This document shows, one piece after another, positions 1-9,388 of a stretch of 64,000 bases of DNA. The DNA comes from Aphanothece sacrum FPU1. Lineage in GTDB: Bacteria > Cyanobacteriota > Cyanobacteriia > Cyanobacteriales > Microcystaceae. Position 1 is the first letter of the stretch. The number at the start of each line of letters is the position of its first letter. Made by a program: the position numbers and the translations under genes. The stretch is from contig NZ_BDQK01000013.1 of the NCBI RefSeq assembly GCF_003864295.1, forward strand, positions 682,001-746,000, given 5' to 3'. The notes under the pieces are model-generated. The model made no database searches. It worked only from the letters and a program-made list of their open reading frames with translations, and was not told where the DNA came from.

Positions 1-957
1 TCCGATTAAAAACCATGACCAGTGCCAAGGTGACACAAAAGTTCCAGGTAATCGAATTTGTCCTTGACTGGGACTATACAGAAGTGCGCCTCCAACTAAA
101 CACTTTGCATCTAAACGAGGTTTAAATAACTCCAATCCACTCAAATGATCTGTTCCTTTGCAACGTCCTGTTTTCAACATCCAATACTGGGCTAAGCCCA
201 GGATACAACAGATAATTGCTAGGGTAACTAATAACCTTCCTAATGTTAGTAATTGTTTCTTATCTTCTACTAAATAATAAGCACAAAAAATTAGAGGTAT
301 ATAGCCCATTAAAACCTTTAAACCTAATATACCTTGTAAAAAAGGAATCCCAGATTTACAAGCATTCTTAATGACTACTCCTTGGGCATTAAGAACATAG
401 TCTCCATTGGCATTTACTAGAAATTTCTGAAAATTTGGATCATTACATTCGATGATAAATTGCTGCATCCCATTGACTAAGAAAAGGGTTAATAGGGCAG
501 CTACTAAAAGTAAAATCAAGCTAGGAACTATATTTTTGGGTATAATAATTGGCTTCCTTTTACGGCGACACTCTTGTACAAGTGCAACTAAAGCAGGAAG
601 ATAAAAGATATCTTTAGAGACTTGGAATAAAGAATTTCCGCCTCCAATCCAATAAGTAGCAGTTCCACTAAAAGGCATATAAATTAGAAAACTCCATAAA
701 GCTAATCGAGGATAATTATAAGAAATAACTAAAATTGGTATTCCTATAATAATTCCAAGTCCAACTTTAATTCCAGCAATTAGGATACCAGGTACACCTA
801 CAATAATTCCAAAAAATAGAGAAAATGCAATAAGACTTATGAGTTTTTGACGAGCTTCTTTAGCCTGTCGTTTCTCAGCTAATTTTTGCTTAATATCAAC
901 CGATGAAGATTCTGCTTGATTTTTAGAAGCTTTTTTTTTCCTTTTGGTTCGTAACAT
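1..957 (-). CDS. hpsL: HpsL-like polysaccharide biosynthesis membrane protein (3' end outside window)
   Basis: The complement frame is open from an ATG at 957 to the window edge, giving the first 319 residues of a larger protein. A basic, Lys/Arg/Gln-rich cytoplasmic leader of about 40 residues is followed by several hydrophobic segments, including LISLIAFSLFFGIIVGVPG and a segment around YPRLALWSFLIYMPFSGT. The pattern matches cyanobacterial O-antigen-ligase-like proteins annotated HpsL, from the hormogonium polysaccharide locus. Such proteins are expected to act in the inner membrane in making or exporting an exopolysaccharide. The family name is recalled from the N-terminal motif; the ligase/polymerase loop would lie outside the window. 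It is divergent from the GH116 gene, with about 145 bp between them. Confidence 0.68.
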   Translation of the reverse strand, partial: MLRTKRKKKASKNQAESSSVDIKQKLAEKRQAKEARQKLISLIAFSLFFGIIVGVPGILIAGIKVGLGIIIGIPILVISYNYPRLALWSFLIYMPFSGTATYWIGGGNSLFQVSKDIFYLPALVALVQECRRKRKPIIIPKNIVPSLILLLVAALLTLFLVNGMQQFIIECNDPNFQKFLVNANGDYVLNAQGVVIKNACKSGIPFLQGILGLKVLMGYIPLIFCAYYLVEDKKQLLTLGRLLVTLAIICCILGLAQYWMLKTGRCKGTDHLSGLELFKPRLDAKCLVGGALLYSPSQGQIRLPGTFVSPWHWSWFLIG

Positions 958-1102
958 TGTATTTAATTTGATAAATTTACTGTTTTGATGGGAAATATTA
1001 ACAATCTTTAGGTAATAATAAACTCTTAGACCATACTCAGTTTAAAATAATATATATATTTTATAGCTATTCCTCCCCTTTTTTCGATTACAATATAAAC
1101 TC

Positions 1103-3517
1103 ATGAAGACTCTATTTTCTCTCCCTAACATACCCTCTTGCGCTTGGAAACGTCCCATCGGTCAAGCATGGGATAATCCTTACACCGTGCGCTATGCTAG
1201 TAATTTAGATGATGGCCCCTCTCATGGAATGCCCCTGGGTGGGTTTGGGGCAGGTTGTATTGGCCGTTCCCCTCACGGTGACTTCAATTTATGGCATCTT
1301 GATGGGGGTGAACACATTTTTCGCAGTCTCCCTTCCTGTCAGTTTAGCATTTTTGAACAGCCTGAAGATGGAACCGCCCAAGCTTATGCTTTATGTACGG
1401 AACCACCTCAAGATCAAACTCTCTCTCGTTGGGCCTGGTATCCTCCAGAAAAAGGCACTTATCATGCTCTTTATCCCTGTAGTTGGTATGAATATCAAGG
1501 GGTATTTCAATCTCAATTAATCTGTGAACAATTTTCTCCTATTATTCCCAATAATTATCAAGAAACTAGCTATCCTTTAGCAATTTTTGAATGGACGGCC
1601 CATAACCCCACTGACAAACCTATTACCCTGAGTATTATGGTCACGTGGCAAAATATTGTCGGTTGGTTTACTAATGCTATTAAATCCCCTGAAATTACCG
1701 TTAGAGATGATGGTAGTCCTGAATACGAATATCAACCGAGATGGGGAGATAGTACTGGCAATTTTAATCAATGGATTCAAGATAATTTCAGAGTGGGTTT
1801 TATTTTAAATCGAATTCAACCCCATGAGCAAATACAAGAAGGAGAAGGACAAATTTCTATTGCCAGTATTACTAATCCGAGTTTAGAGGTTTTTTATTTG
1901 GGTAAATGGAATCCTAATAGTGATGGTTCTGATGTTTGGGACTATTTTGCTATGAATGGTTCATTACCTGATCAAGAAGATGAAACTCCGGCTGAACCTG
2001 GAGAACAAATTGCTACAGCTATGGCTATTCGTTTTACGATTCGTCCTGGAAAAACTCGTAAGATTCCCTTTATTTTAGCCTGGGATTTACCTGTCACAGA
2101 ATTCGCTCAAGGAGTGCAATATTATCGTCGCTATACTGATTTTTTTGGCCGCAATGGTCAGAATGTTTGGGCAATGATTAGAACTGCCTTAAAACATGGT
2201 GATGTTTGGCGAGATAGAATCCAAGAATGGCAGTCTCCTATTATTAAACGGGAGGATTTACCTGATTGGTTTAAGATGGCTTTGTTTAATGAATTATACT
2301 TATTAACTGATGGGGGAACTCTTTGGAGTGCAGCATCTGAGACTGATCCTGTTGGACAATTTGGTGTCTTAGAATGTTTAGATTATCGTTGGTATGAAAG
2401 TCTAGATGTCAGATTATATGGATCTTTTGGATTATTGATGTTATGGCCTCGTTTAGAAAAGTCAGTAATGGAAGCATTTGCACGAGCAATTCCTAGCAGT
2501 GATGATACCATTAGAATTATTGGTTATAATCAAGCAAAAGGATTGCGTAAAGCTCAAGGAGCAACCCCTCATGATTTAGGGGCCCCTAATGAACATCCTT
2601 GGGAGAAAACGAATTATACTAGCTATCAAGATTGTAATCTTTGGAAAGATTTAGGCAGCGATTTTGTTTTACTAGTTTATCGAGATTATGTGTTAACAGG
2701 GGCTAAAGATACAGAGTTTTTATGGGAATGTTGGCAAGCTATTACAGATACGTTAAATTATTTGAAAGCTTTTGATTTAGATGAAGATGGTATCCCCGAA
2801 AATTCGGGCGCACCGGATCAAACTTTTGATGATTGGGAATTAAAAGGAATTAGTGCTTATTGTGGTGGATTATGGATTGCTGCTTTAGAAGCTGCCATTA
2901 AAATTGCTAAAATATTACTCGATTATCCCCCAATTAATCCTCAGTTAAAACCTCAAGATTATCCAGAATCTATTCATAATTATCTGACTAATTATCGTCA
3001 TTGGTTAGAACAATCTCGCTCGATTTATCACTCTACTTTGTGGAATGGTGAATACTATAAATTGGATAGCGAAAGTGCCTCAGATGTGGTAATGGCTGAT
3101 CAATTATGTGGTCAATTTTATGCCCGTTTATTAAAGTTACCTGATGTGGTAGAAAATGACTATGCACAATCAGCTTTAAAGAAAGTTTATGAAGCTTGTT
3201 TCTTAAACTTTCAAAACGGAAAATATGGGGCTGCTAATGGGATGAAATCTGATGGAACTCCCGAAGATCCTAATTCCACTCATCCCCAAGAAGTTTGGAC
3301 AGGAATTAATTTTGGTTTAGCTGCATTTCTGTTACAAATGGACATGAAAGATCAGGCTTTTCAACTAACTGAAGCAGTAGTCAAACAAGTGTATGAAAAT
3401 GGCTTACAATTTCGTACTCCTGAAGCCATAACCGCAGTAGGAACCTTTCGCGCAAGTCATTATTTACGGGCCATGGCTATTTGGGGAATTTATGGTGTAT
3501 TAACAGACTTTAGTTAA
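1103..3517 (+). CDS. GH116-family glycosidase (glucosylceramidase/beta-glucosidase type)
   Basis: 804 residues, the usual size for family GH116. The N-terminal beta-domain begins with the typical MPLGGFGAGCIGRSPHGDF stretch. The C-terminal (alpha/alpha)6 domain carries both catalytic regions: the nucleophile region GVLECLDYRWYESLDVRLYG with Glu424, and the acid/base region DQTFDDW starting at Asp572, followed by SAYCGGLWIAA. Characterised GH116 enzymes cleave beta-linked glucose or xylose from lipids, alkyl glycosides or oligosaccharides. There is no signal peptide, so a cytoplasmic role on a small glucoside or glucolipid is likely; the substrate is unknown. The ATG at 1103 has a TACAATAT-like box a few bases upstream but no strong ribosome site. 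The gene probably stands alone. Confidence 0.88.
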   Translation: MKTLFSLPNIPSCAWKRPIGQAWDNPYTVRYASNLDDGPSHGMPLGGFGAGCIGRSPHGDFNLWHLDGGEHIFRSLPSCQFSIFEQPEDGTAQAYALCTEPPQDQTLSRWAWYPPEKGTYHALYPCSWYEYQGVFQSQLICEQFSPIIPNNYQETSYPLAIFEWTAHNPTDKPITLSIMVTWQNIVGWFTNAIKSPEITVRDDGSPEYEYQPRWGDSTGNFNQWIQDNFRVGFILNRIQPHEQIQEGEGQISIASITNPSLEVFYLGKWNPNSDGSDVWDYFAMNGSLPDQEDETPAEPGEQIATAMAIRFTIRPGKTRKIPFILAWDLPVTEFAQGVQYYRRYTDFFGRNGQNVWAMIRTALKHGDVWRDRIQEWQSPIIKREDLPDWFKMALFNELYLLTDGGTLWSAASETDPVGQFGVLECLDYRWYESLDVRLYGSFGLLMLWPRLEKSVMEAFARAIPSSDDTIRIIGYNQAKGLRKAQGATPHDLGAPNEHPWEKTNYTSYQDCNLWKDLGSDFVLLVYRDYVLTGAKDTEFLWECWQAITDTLNYLKAFDLDEDGIPENSGAPDQTFDDWELKGISAYCGGLWIAALEAAIKIAKILLDYPPINPQLKPQDYPESIHNYLTNYRHWLEQSRSIYHSTLWNGEYYKLDSESASDVVMADQLCGQFYARLLKLPDVVENDYAQSALKKVYEACFLNFQNGKYGAANGMKSDGTPEDPNSTHPQEVWTGINFGLAAFLLQMDMKDQAFQLTEAVVKQVYENGLQFRTPEAITAVGTFRASHYLRAMAIWGIYGVLTDFS

Positions 3518-3593
3518 GGTTATTAATTCTACTGATTTATAATTAAACAAAAAGATTATAATCTTAAAGAAAAATACGTCCCATTAACTGAGT

Positions 3594-3959
3594 ATGTCTA
3601 CTTGTCCTAAATGTCAGCAACCTGTTGATACACAAGCTATTAATTGTCCCTATTGCAAGACTCCTCTTAAAGCTTATGGACATCCAGGAATTCCCTTATA
3701 TCAAGCTAGTAAAGAGGAATTTTTATGCGATCGCTGTTTATACGACGAAGATGATAGCTGTAACTATTCTAAACGTCCCTACGCCAAAACTTGCACCCTT
3801 TATCATGATAAGACTCAACCCTTAATAACACCAGAAACTATTAGTTTAACCCCTAGTAATCTTATTAAAATTATACAACGATGGTGTTATCGAAATCGGG
3901 GATTATTATTAGTTTTAGGTTTAATTGTAATTAGTTTAGCGATCGCCTTATCAAGATAA
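3594..3959 (+). CDS. zinc-ribbon protein with C-terminal membrane anchor
   Basis: 121 residues. The N-terminus has a double CxxC zinc ribbon (CPKCQQP...CPYCKTP), then a second cysteine cluster (CDRCLYDEDDSCNYSKRPYAKTC) and a single C-terminal hydrophobic segment (GLLLVLGLIVISLAIAL). This is a recognisable cyanobacterial family without known function; a membrane-tethered metal-binding or protein-interaction role is only inference. Its last 9 bases overlap the 3' end of the convergent nblS gene. Confidence 0.72.
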   Translation: MSTCPKCQQPVDTQAINCPYCKTPLKAYGHPGIPLYQASKEEFLCDRCLYDEDDSCNYSKRPYAKTCTLYHDKTQPLITPETISLTPSNLIKIIQRWCYRNRGLLLVLGLIVISLAIALSR

Positions 3960-5982
3960 TAAACTACTAGGATTAATTGTAACTTGAGGAGGTAAGTCTT
4001 TGAGTTCCTTAACTGACTCTTGAGAAGAACAATTTTCTTGATAAACCGCTAAATCAAACCAAAATGTAGTTCCTACTCCTACCTCACTAATTAGATGAAT
4101 GCGACTATTATGTTTTTCCATAATATTTTTAACAATAGACAGTCCTAGTCCCGTTCCTTCTAAAGTATGAACTCGGTTTTCAACCCGAAAGAAACGGTCA
4201 AAAATTGCCTCTTGATCTTCAGGATCAATGCCAATTCCTGTATCAGATATCTCTATCCTAACTAAAGGTTTATTACAAGGAATAGCAGGATTATATTTGA
4301 GACGATAAGCACGAATGACAATGCGTCCTCCTGATACAGTAAATTTTAATGCATTCCCGACTAAATTAGTCAATACTTGTAACAAAAGATCGTAATGTCC
4401 CAAAACAAGAGGTAAATTGTCTTCAAGTTCCTGACCTAATTCTAATCCTTTATCTTTGGCATTAAGTTGATAACTGCGTAAAATTTGTTCAACTAATTGA
4501 GGTAAGTCAACCCCATGAAAATGATAAATTTTAGAAGATTCTAAACGGGATAAATCTAAGACATCATTAACTAAACGAGTTAGACGATCAGTTTCATGAT
4601 TAGCGGTTTCTAGGAACTCTCGTCGTTCTTTTTCTGTTAAATCTTCTCCAAATTCAGAGAGAGTCTCTATAAAAGATTTAATATTAAATAAAGGAGTTCT
4701 CAACTCATGAGAAACATTGCTAATAAATTGACTTTTAGCAGCATTTAATTCCACCTCACGAGTGATATCTTGTACCGTCATAGCAATACCTTTCAACGTT
4801 TCTTTAGGTTGATCGAAAACCTGGGTTAATAGAATACGAACAATACGCTGAGTCGGTTGGGTTAAGGTAATACAAAATTCTGCGGGAGAAACCCCTGAGT
4901 CAGTTTCACAAAGGTCTAAAGATTTATTATCAATTTCTTCAGACTCCTGTTCTTCTTGTGCTATTTGTCGTAAAGGAACCGACAGTTCACGGGTTAATTC
5001 TGAGGGTAATAAATCAAGCACATTCTCGCTAATAACATCTTTTCCTTCCCAACCGAACATCCGTCTTGCCCTGGGATTAACTAATAATAATTGTAAATTA
5101 GTATCGAGTAAAATTGCCCCATCTACAATGGTAGAAACTAGGGTTTCTAATTTGGCTTTTTCTGCCCTTAATTCTTCAATATTCTGTTCTTCATAGCGTT
5201 CTAACCGTTCAGCCATTTCATTGAAACTAAAAATCAATTCTCCTAACTCTCCCCCCAGGGGAAGATTAATCCTTTGTTTAAAATTTCCAGTGGCAATATT
5301 TTTAACCCCAACTAATAATTCTTTGATGGGTCGAGTAATAGTTAAAGCATTAAATACAGCTCCCAGAATCACCATAGCCCAAATAGCCACAAAAACAGCA
5401 ATAGTGACATCACGAGTAAGATTAGAAGAATTAACAACCGTTGGATTAGGATTAATACCAATGGCTAAAATACCGAGATATTTATTATTATGTCTAAGAG
5501 GAACAAAAACATCAGTTACTTCTCCATTAGGACTAGGATGTTGTCGGACTAAAGGTAAGTTCGTGTGTTCAATATCAGTATCAGGTAATTGAATGCGACG
5601 TTCAATAGTCAGAGAATTTTGCACTTCTGCGGCTGAATAAGGAATACCAAAGAAAATTTTACCCTCTTGATCCGCATAGATCAGATAACGAATACTAGAG
5701 GTACTCTGATAAAAACGACTGGAAAAACGGGCCACATCAGTTAAATTATCCTCTGCAATCAGGGGGGGCTACGTTGGACGATAATAACAGACCTAAATCT
5801 CGACCAAAGCGAGTATCACTTAATTGGGCATCTTGTTGGATACTGTTGACGGCCCAAAACGTTAAACCACTCATCAGTAAAGAGACGGCTAGGGTCGCTG
5901 CTGCCATCAATTTGGTTTGCAGGGTAAATTCCGACCACCAGCGTCTGATAATTTCTCGAACTTTTTGTAATAGACTTAGCAA
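3951..5982 (-). CDS. nblS: NblS/Hik33-type sensor histidine kinase, frame broken by one extra base
   Basis: Two complement-strand frames together make one kinase of about 676 residues. The 5' frame (ATG at 5982) encodes the conserved N-terminus REIIRRWWSEFTLQT and transmembrane segment 1, then runs off frame after RDLGLLLSSNVAP. Dropping one base from the run of seven G at 5762-5768 (C on the coding strand) restores NVAPLIAEDNLTDVARFSS and joins the 3' frame. Domains in order: extracytoplasmic sensor, second membrane segment, HAMP, PAS, HisKA with SHELRTPL (His near residue 425), and HATPase with NLVGNALKFT and DTGIGI. In studied cyanobacteria NblS/Hik33 controls high-light, cold, osmotic and nutrient responses and is usually essential. 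So the break is more likely a read error in a homopolymer, or slippage, than a null allele. Confidence 0.88.
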
Positions 5983-6106
5983 GGTTAACTCAGATCCAAG
6001 ATTTTAGTCACAATTAATTGTTTGCTATACTATAACCATTATGAACGAGATTTGCTGAGTATTTCCACTTCCCCAAAGTGTCAAGAAAAAATATTTGTTC
6101 AACCCC

Positions 6107-6135
6107 TTGCAATGCTCAAAAATATTTGCTATACT
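6107..6135 (+). promoter_or_regulatory. sigma70-type promoter of tRNA-Phe
   Basis: A -35-like TTGCAA (6107-6112) and a -10 TATACT (6130-6135) are separated by exactly 17 bp. The expected start lies about 20 bases before the tRNA 5' end, giving a short leader. Spacing and placement fit a vegetative cyanobacterial promoter. Confidence 0.65.
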
Positions 6136-6162
6136 TGGCAAGGACTGATGAAAATTCAAGCC

Positions 6163-6235
<73 letters not shown>

Positions 6236-6277
6236 TTTTTCGGCTATCGCCCAGACTAACTCACTTTCGTCTTAAAG

Positions 6278-6301
6278 GGAACGCCGGAACGCCGGAACGC
6301 C
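6278..6301. repeat. three tandem copies of GGAACGCC
   Basis: Three perfect 8-bp units, GGAACGCC, lie in the 184-bp gap after tRNA-Phe. The same word, or its complement GGCGTTCC, appears inside the larger palindromic elements near 13.9, 38.7 and 46.0 kb. This could be a local expansion of a module from that repeat family. Apart from this and a possible promoter near TATATAATC (6371-6379), the gap holds nothing else I can support. Confidence 0.6.
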
Positions 6302-6419
6302 GCAACAATTTCCCCATCCCACCAAAAATATTTACAGATGCGGCGTTGCCAACCTGAGTTCGATATAAGCTATATAATCAATTCATAAACTAACCCATTG
6401 AAAAGGAAGTTAGGAGAAA

Positions 6420-6869
6420 GTGACAACTAATCTTTACAATACAGATTTTGCCCTGTGGTTAGAAAAGCAAGCGATCGCGCTGACGAATCGAGACGTTCAC
6501 TCCCTCGATTGGGATAATTTAATAGAGGAAATTGAAAGCTTGGGAAATAGTGATAAAAGAGATATTAACAGTCTGACTCATCGACTTTTATCCCATTTGC
6601 TTTTTTATCGCTATTGGACTGACCATAGAGAATTATATCTTGATGGTTGGGCGGAAGAAATTGACAATTTCCGCGATGATTTATTGGCTTTACTTGAAAG
6701 TAAGACGCATTACAATTACTTTTTGAGCCAATTTGAAAGTAATTACAGCAAGGCCTTGAAGGTGGCTAATAAGAAAGCAAAAAGGGCCAAATTATACGTC
6801 CTTCCTTCGTTTCCTCAAAACTGTCCTTTTACAATTGAACAGATATTAGATGAGGATTTTTATGCGTAA
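6420..6869 (+). CDS. DUF29 family protein
   Basis: 149 residues with the DUF29 signature: an N-terminal YNTDFALWLEKQ motif, then DWDNLIEEIESLG and a helical tail ending CPFTIEQILDEDFY. DUF29 is a small, mostly cyanobacterial all-helical family of unknown function, often multicopy and near mobile DNA. The start is GTG, with TAGGAG a few bases upstream. It overlaps the next gene, a divergent homologue, by 8 bp (ATGCGTAA), so the two are probably co-translated. Confidence 0.86.
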   Translation: MTTNLYNTDFALWLEKQAIALTNRDVHSLDWDNLIEEIESLGNSDKRDINSLTHRLLSHLLFYRYWTDHRELYLDGWAEEIDNFRDDLLALLESKTHYNYFLSQFESNYSKALKVANKKAKRAKLYVLPSFPQNCPFTIEQILDEDFYA

Positions 6870-7302
6870 AGGTGACTTATATGAAGAAGATTACAACCTG
6901 TGGTCAGACCTACAGATTGCCGCTTTAAAAAATCGAGATGTTGACGCACTTGACTGGGAAAATTTAGCGGCAGATTTAGACTATCCAAAGTATTGGATAG
7001 ATCATCAGTTAGTCATGGTGATCAGTTCTTTGCTCGAACTTTATGGCGACTTTAACGCCGAAGATTTTGAGAAATACCATTGGAAAACTTTTGTAGATAC
7101 TAACCGATTCATGCTTAATGGTGTCTTGGAAGATTGGCCACATTATTCTGAAAAGATTAAGTTCGCTATTCCTAAAGCTTATCTAAGTGCTGTTAATTTA
7201 ATGGAACGTCATGGGAAAGGCAAAGGTTTTGAGTTCAAATTCCCGGATACTTGTCCGTTTAGTTTTGAACAAATACTTGAAGATGGATGGTATCCTGCCT
7301 AA
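6862..7302 (+). CDS. DUF29-like family protein
   Basis: 146 residues from the ATG at 6862. This start is chosen because GAGG lies about six bases before it and because MRKGDLYEEDYNLW aligns with the start of the preceding DUF29 paralogue; an upstream in-frame ATG at 6850 has no ribosome site. The DWENLAADLDY segment replaces the usual DxxNLxEEIES motif, and the tail CPFSFEQILEDGWYP is conserved, so this is a diverged copy. The two paralogues may form a hetero-oligomer; function unknown. Confidence 0.8.
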   Translation: MRKGDLYEEDYNLWSDLQIAALKNRDVDALDWENLAADLDYPKYWIDHQLVMVISSLLELYGDFNAEDFEKYHWKTFVDTNRFMLNGVLEDWPHYSEKIKFAIPKAYLSAVNLMERHGKGKGFEFKFPDTCPFSFEQILEDGWYPA

Positions 7303-7386
7303 ATTTAAAGAAAAATCAAGCTACATATTCGTCTTTTTTAAACAAAGATGATTCTGAATCTCGCAGGGATGCAACGCCAACTATAA

Positions 7387-7456
7387 GGTTCAACTCCTGC
7401 ACCCTGGATGAAAAAGTTGAACCTGATGAACTACCCCGACTTTTGAGAAGTCGGGG
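7387..7456 (-). ncRNA. putative right end and omegaRNA scaffold of the tnpB element
   Basis: Read on the complement strand, a 9-bp hairpin (CCCCGACTT/AAGTCGGGG) spans the last codons of tnpB, and a second one (GGTTCAACT/AGTTGAACC, 7387-7395 with 7415-7423) follows. Known TnpB proteins use an omegaRNA made from the 3' end of tnpB and the right end of the element, with guide sequence just past the end. The location fits; existence and exact 3' boundary are inference. Confidence 0.4.
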
Positions 7457-8801
7457 TTTCTAAATCCCCCAGACTTTTATTATTTTGTCGAGACTTTTGT
7501 CGCTTCATTTCCCCCATTTGCTTCATCGATCCCGTATGTTTACGAGTTTTAGAAGTAGAGATGGTGAGATCCACGATTTCGAGGCGAGTTCCTAGCCCCG
7601 TTTGTTGATTAGTTACCACATTATACATGACCATTACACTCGATTTGTCCCTTCCTTTTTCAAAGTGACAGTTATCACAAATATGATAACGATTTGACAA
7701 ATCAGCCCAATGTTTATGAACAGTTCCACATTGGGGACAGCGTTGAGAAGGTTTAATCTTTTTGGTGGGTAAAAAGATAACTAACCCCCCCTTACTTTGA
7801 ACTTTATAAGTGATTTGTTGATTGAGAGTTCCAAAGCCAACATCTAAGATAGACCTATTCAATCTGGGTTTTTGATGTTTACGTTTACTCCCTTTTTTGG
7901 CCTTACGGGTCATGTTTTTTGTCTCTAGCTTTTCCGTAACAACGATGTCATAACGACTAGCGATTTCTCTTGTTACTTGATGCTGCCAATTCTTTCGTTG
8001 ATTGGCTACTTTTCTTTGAAGCTTCGAGACTTGCTTTCTCGCTTTTTTCCACCGTTTTGAAGCAGGAATTTTCTTGTTATGATTGGGGCTTCTTTTCCTC
8101 CTTAGTTTCTTAGATAATCTCTGGACTTTTTCTTCAGACTGACGAACAAAACGCGGATTTTCTAATTCAATAAAATCTTCTCCATCATATCCAGTTAAGG
8201 CTGTTTGAGTGCCTAAATCAACCGCTAAAATCGATTGATAACTTAAGGTACTCTCTGAGCCAAATTTTGAGTTTGGGACTTCTACATTCACCGTAAAACT
8301 GGCATACCATTGATTAAGATAAGGTTTATAAATAATCGTCAAAGTTGTGGGAGTTCCCCACTGATGAACTTGACCTCTTATCCTTATATTTATCCCTAAA
8401 TCATTAAGAACAACTTGACCATGTTTCCCATTAGTCAAAGCTTTCCAACCACTATAAGCTGGATAAGTCCAACCTGAGTAATTACGAATGGATTGAAATT
8501 TCGGTCTTTTTGATAATCCTTTAAAGAATCTGTTGTAACTTAAGTCAACTCTTTTTAGGGTAGCTTGTAAAGTTTGAGAATGGAGTTCCTTGTATTCTGG
8601 CCAATCTTCTTTGAAAGCAGGTAAAACATTTTGTTGTTGCAGATAAGTCACCGATTTCCCAAATCTTTCATATTCCGTTTTTCGATGAGAAATTGCTGCA
8701 TTGTATAGGTAGCAATGCAATCGTCTTGCCTCAAACAGTTTTGACGTTTGGGCAACATTAGGATACAGTCGAAAAGTATATCGTCTAGTAACGATGGGCA
8801 T
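7431..8801 (-). CDS. tnpB: TnpB RNA-guided endonuclease of an IS200/IS605 element
   Basis: 456 residues, full length. The N-terminus has the TnpB form RRYTFRLYPNVAQTSKLFEA. The RuvC-like catalytic residues appear as Asp in ILAVDLGTQTALTGYDG, Glu in VVTEKLETKN and Asp in EKGRDKSS. The zinc finger is present (CPQCGTVHKHW...CDNCHFEKG). Related TnpB proteins cut DNA at the vacated donor site using an omegaRNA and so help the element persist. The last motif, GRDKSSVMVMYN, is less canonical than the common DRDxNAAxN, so activity is not certain. It is divergent from tnpA; the start lies 65 bases from the tnpA start. Confidence 0.92.
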   Translation of the reverse strand: MPIVTRRYTFRLYPNVAQTSKLFEARRLHCYLYNAAISHRKTEYERFGKSVTYLQQQNVLPAFKEDWPEYKELHSQTLQATLKRVDLSYNRFFKGLSKRPKFQSIRNYSGWTYPAYSGWKALTNGKHGQVVLNDLGINIRIRGQVHQWGTPTTLTIIYKPYLNQWYASFTVNVEVPNSKFGSESTLSYQSILAVDLGTQTALTGYDGEDFIELENPRFVRQSEEKVQRLSKKLRRKRSPNHNKKIPASKRWKKARKQVSKLQRKVANQRKNWQHQVTREIASRYDIVVTEKLETKNMTRKAKKGSKRKHQKPRLNRSILDVGFGTLNQQITYKVQSKGGLVIFLPTKKIKPSQRCPQCGTVHKHWADLSNRYHICDNCHFEKGRDKSSVMVMYNVVTNQQTGLGTRLEIVDLTISTSKTRKHTGSMKQMGEMKRQKSRQNNKSLGDLETPTSQKSG

Positions 8802-8866
8802 TAAAGCTATGCTCTACAACTTACTTGATTCTCTGCTTAACACAATTATATCTTATTTATCCCATA

Positions 8867-9298
8867 ATGCAACCAAACCAACTAAGAAAAAGTTCTCATG
8901 CTGTTTTTTCTATTCATCTTCATGTTATTTTTGTGACTAAATACCGTAGAAAAGTCTTGCTTGGTCTTATGTTAGACGATATCAAAGAAGTTTTTGAAAG
9001 AGTATTAAGTGCTAATCAAAGCTTTTTAGAAGAATGTAATCTAGAACCTGACCATATCCATCTATTGATTGACCTTCATCCTAATAATAATATCTCTAAT
9101 TTGATTGCTTCACTCAAATCAGCAAGTAGTCGAATTCTCCGACAAAAATATCCTGAACATATTGCTAAATTTTACTGGGGAAGGAATGCTAAATTATGGC
9201 ATGATTCTAAATGTATTGTTTCTTGTGGTGGCGCACCTTTAGAATTAGTCAAGCAATATATCCAAAATCAATCTGGCGGACTCGAAACGAAGAAATAA
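8867..9298 (+). CDS. tnpA: IS200/IS605 Y1 transposase TnpA
   Basis: 143 residues from the ATG at 8867, the start that matches the family (an upstream in-frame ATG at 8825 adds only a non-homologous leader). The HUH metal site is HIHLL and the single catalytic tyrosine lies in LVKQYIQNQ near the C-terminus. The family excises and inserts single-stranded DNA, often at replication forks, by recognising subterminal hairpins. Length and motifs look complete, so it may be active. Together with tnpB it forms one IS605-type unit. Confidence 0.92.
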   Translation: MQPNQLRKSSHAVFSIHLHVIFVTKYRRKVLLGLMLDDIKEVFERVLSANQSFLEECNLEPDHIHLLIDLHPNNNISNLIASLKSASSRILRQKYPEHIAKFYWGRNAKLWHDSKCIVSCGGAPLELVKQYIQNQSGGLETKK

Positions 9299-9323
9299 TG
9301 ACGCTACGCGGGTTTATTTTTTG

Positions 9324-9372
9324 GTCGGGCATTCATCCCTACCTTATAGAAGGATAGGGAATTCTGCCCGAC
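9324..9372. repeat. long imperfect hairpin beyond tnpA (element left end or terminator)
   Basis: GTCGGGC (9324-9330) pairs with GCCCGAC (9366-9372), and the inner arms (ATCCCTACCTT / AAGGATAGGG) also pair around an ATAG loop. It lies between the ends of tnpA and the convergent SLH gene. It may be the TnpA-recognised left-end hairpin, a two-way terminator, or both. Confidence 0.55.
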
Positions 9373-9388
9373 ATTTGGTTAAATTAAG

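Larger units (their letters stand above)
7387..9372. mobile_element. IS200/IS605-family insertion sequence (ends approximate)
   Basis: About 2 kb with the IS605 layout: tnpA (Y1 transposase) and tnpB divergent from a short shared promoter region. Each outer side carries a hairpin: an imperfect long hairpin at 9324-9372 beyond tnpA, and two hairpins at 7387-7456 at the 3' end of tnpB. IS605 elements have subterminal hairpins rather than inverted repeats and make no target duplication, so the exact ends cannot be fixed from this copy alone. Both genes look intact. Confidence 0.8.
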
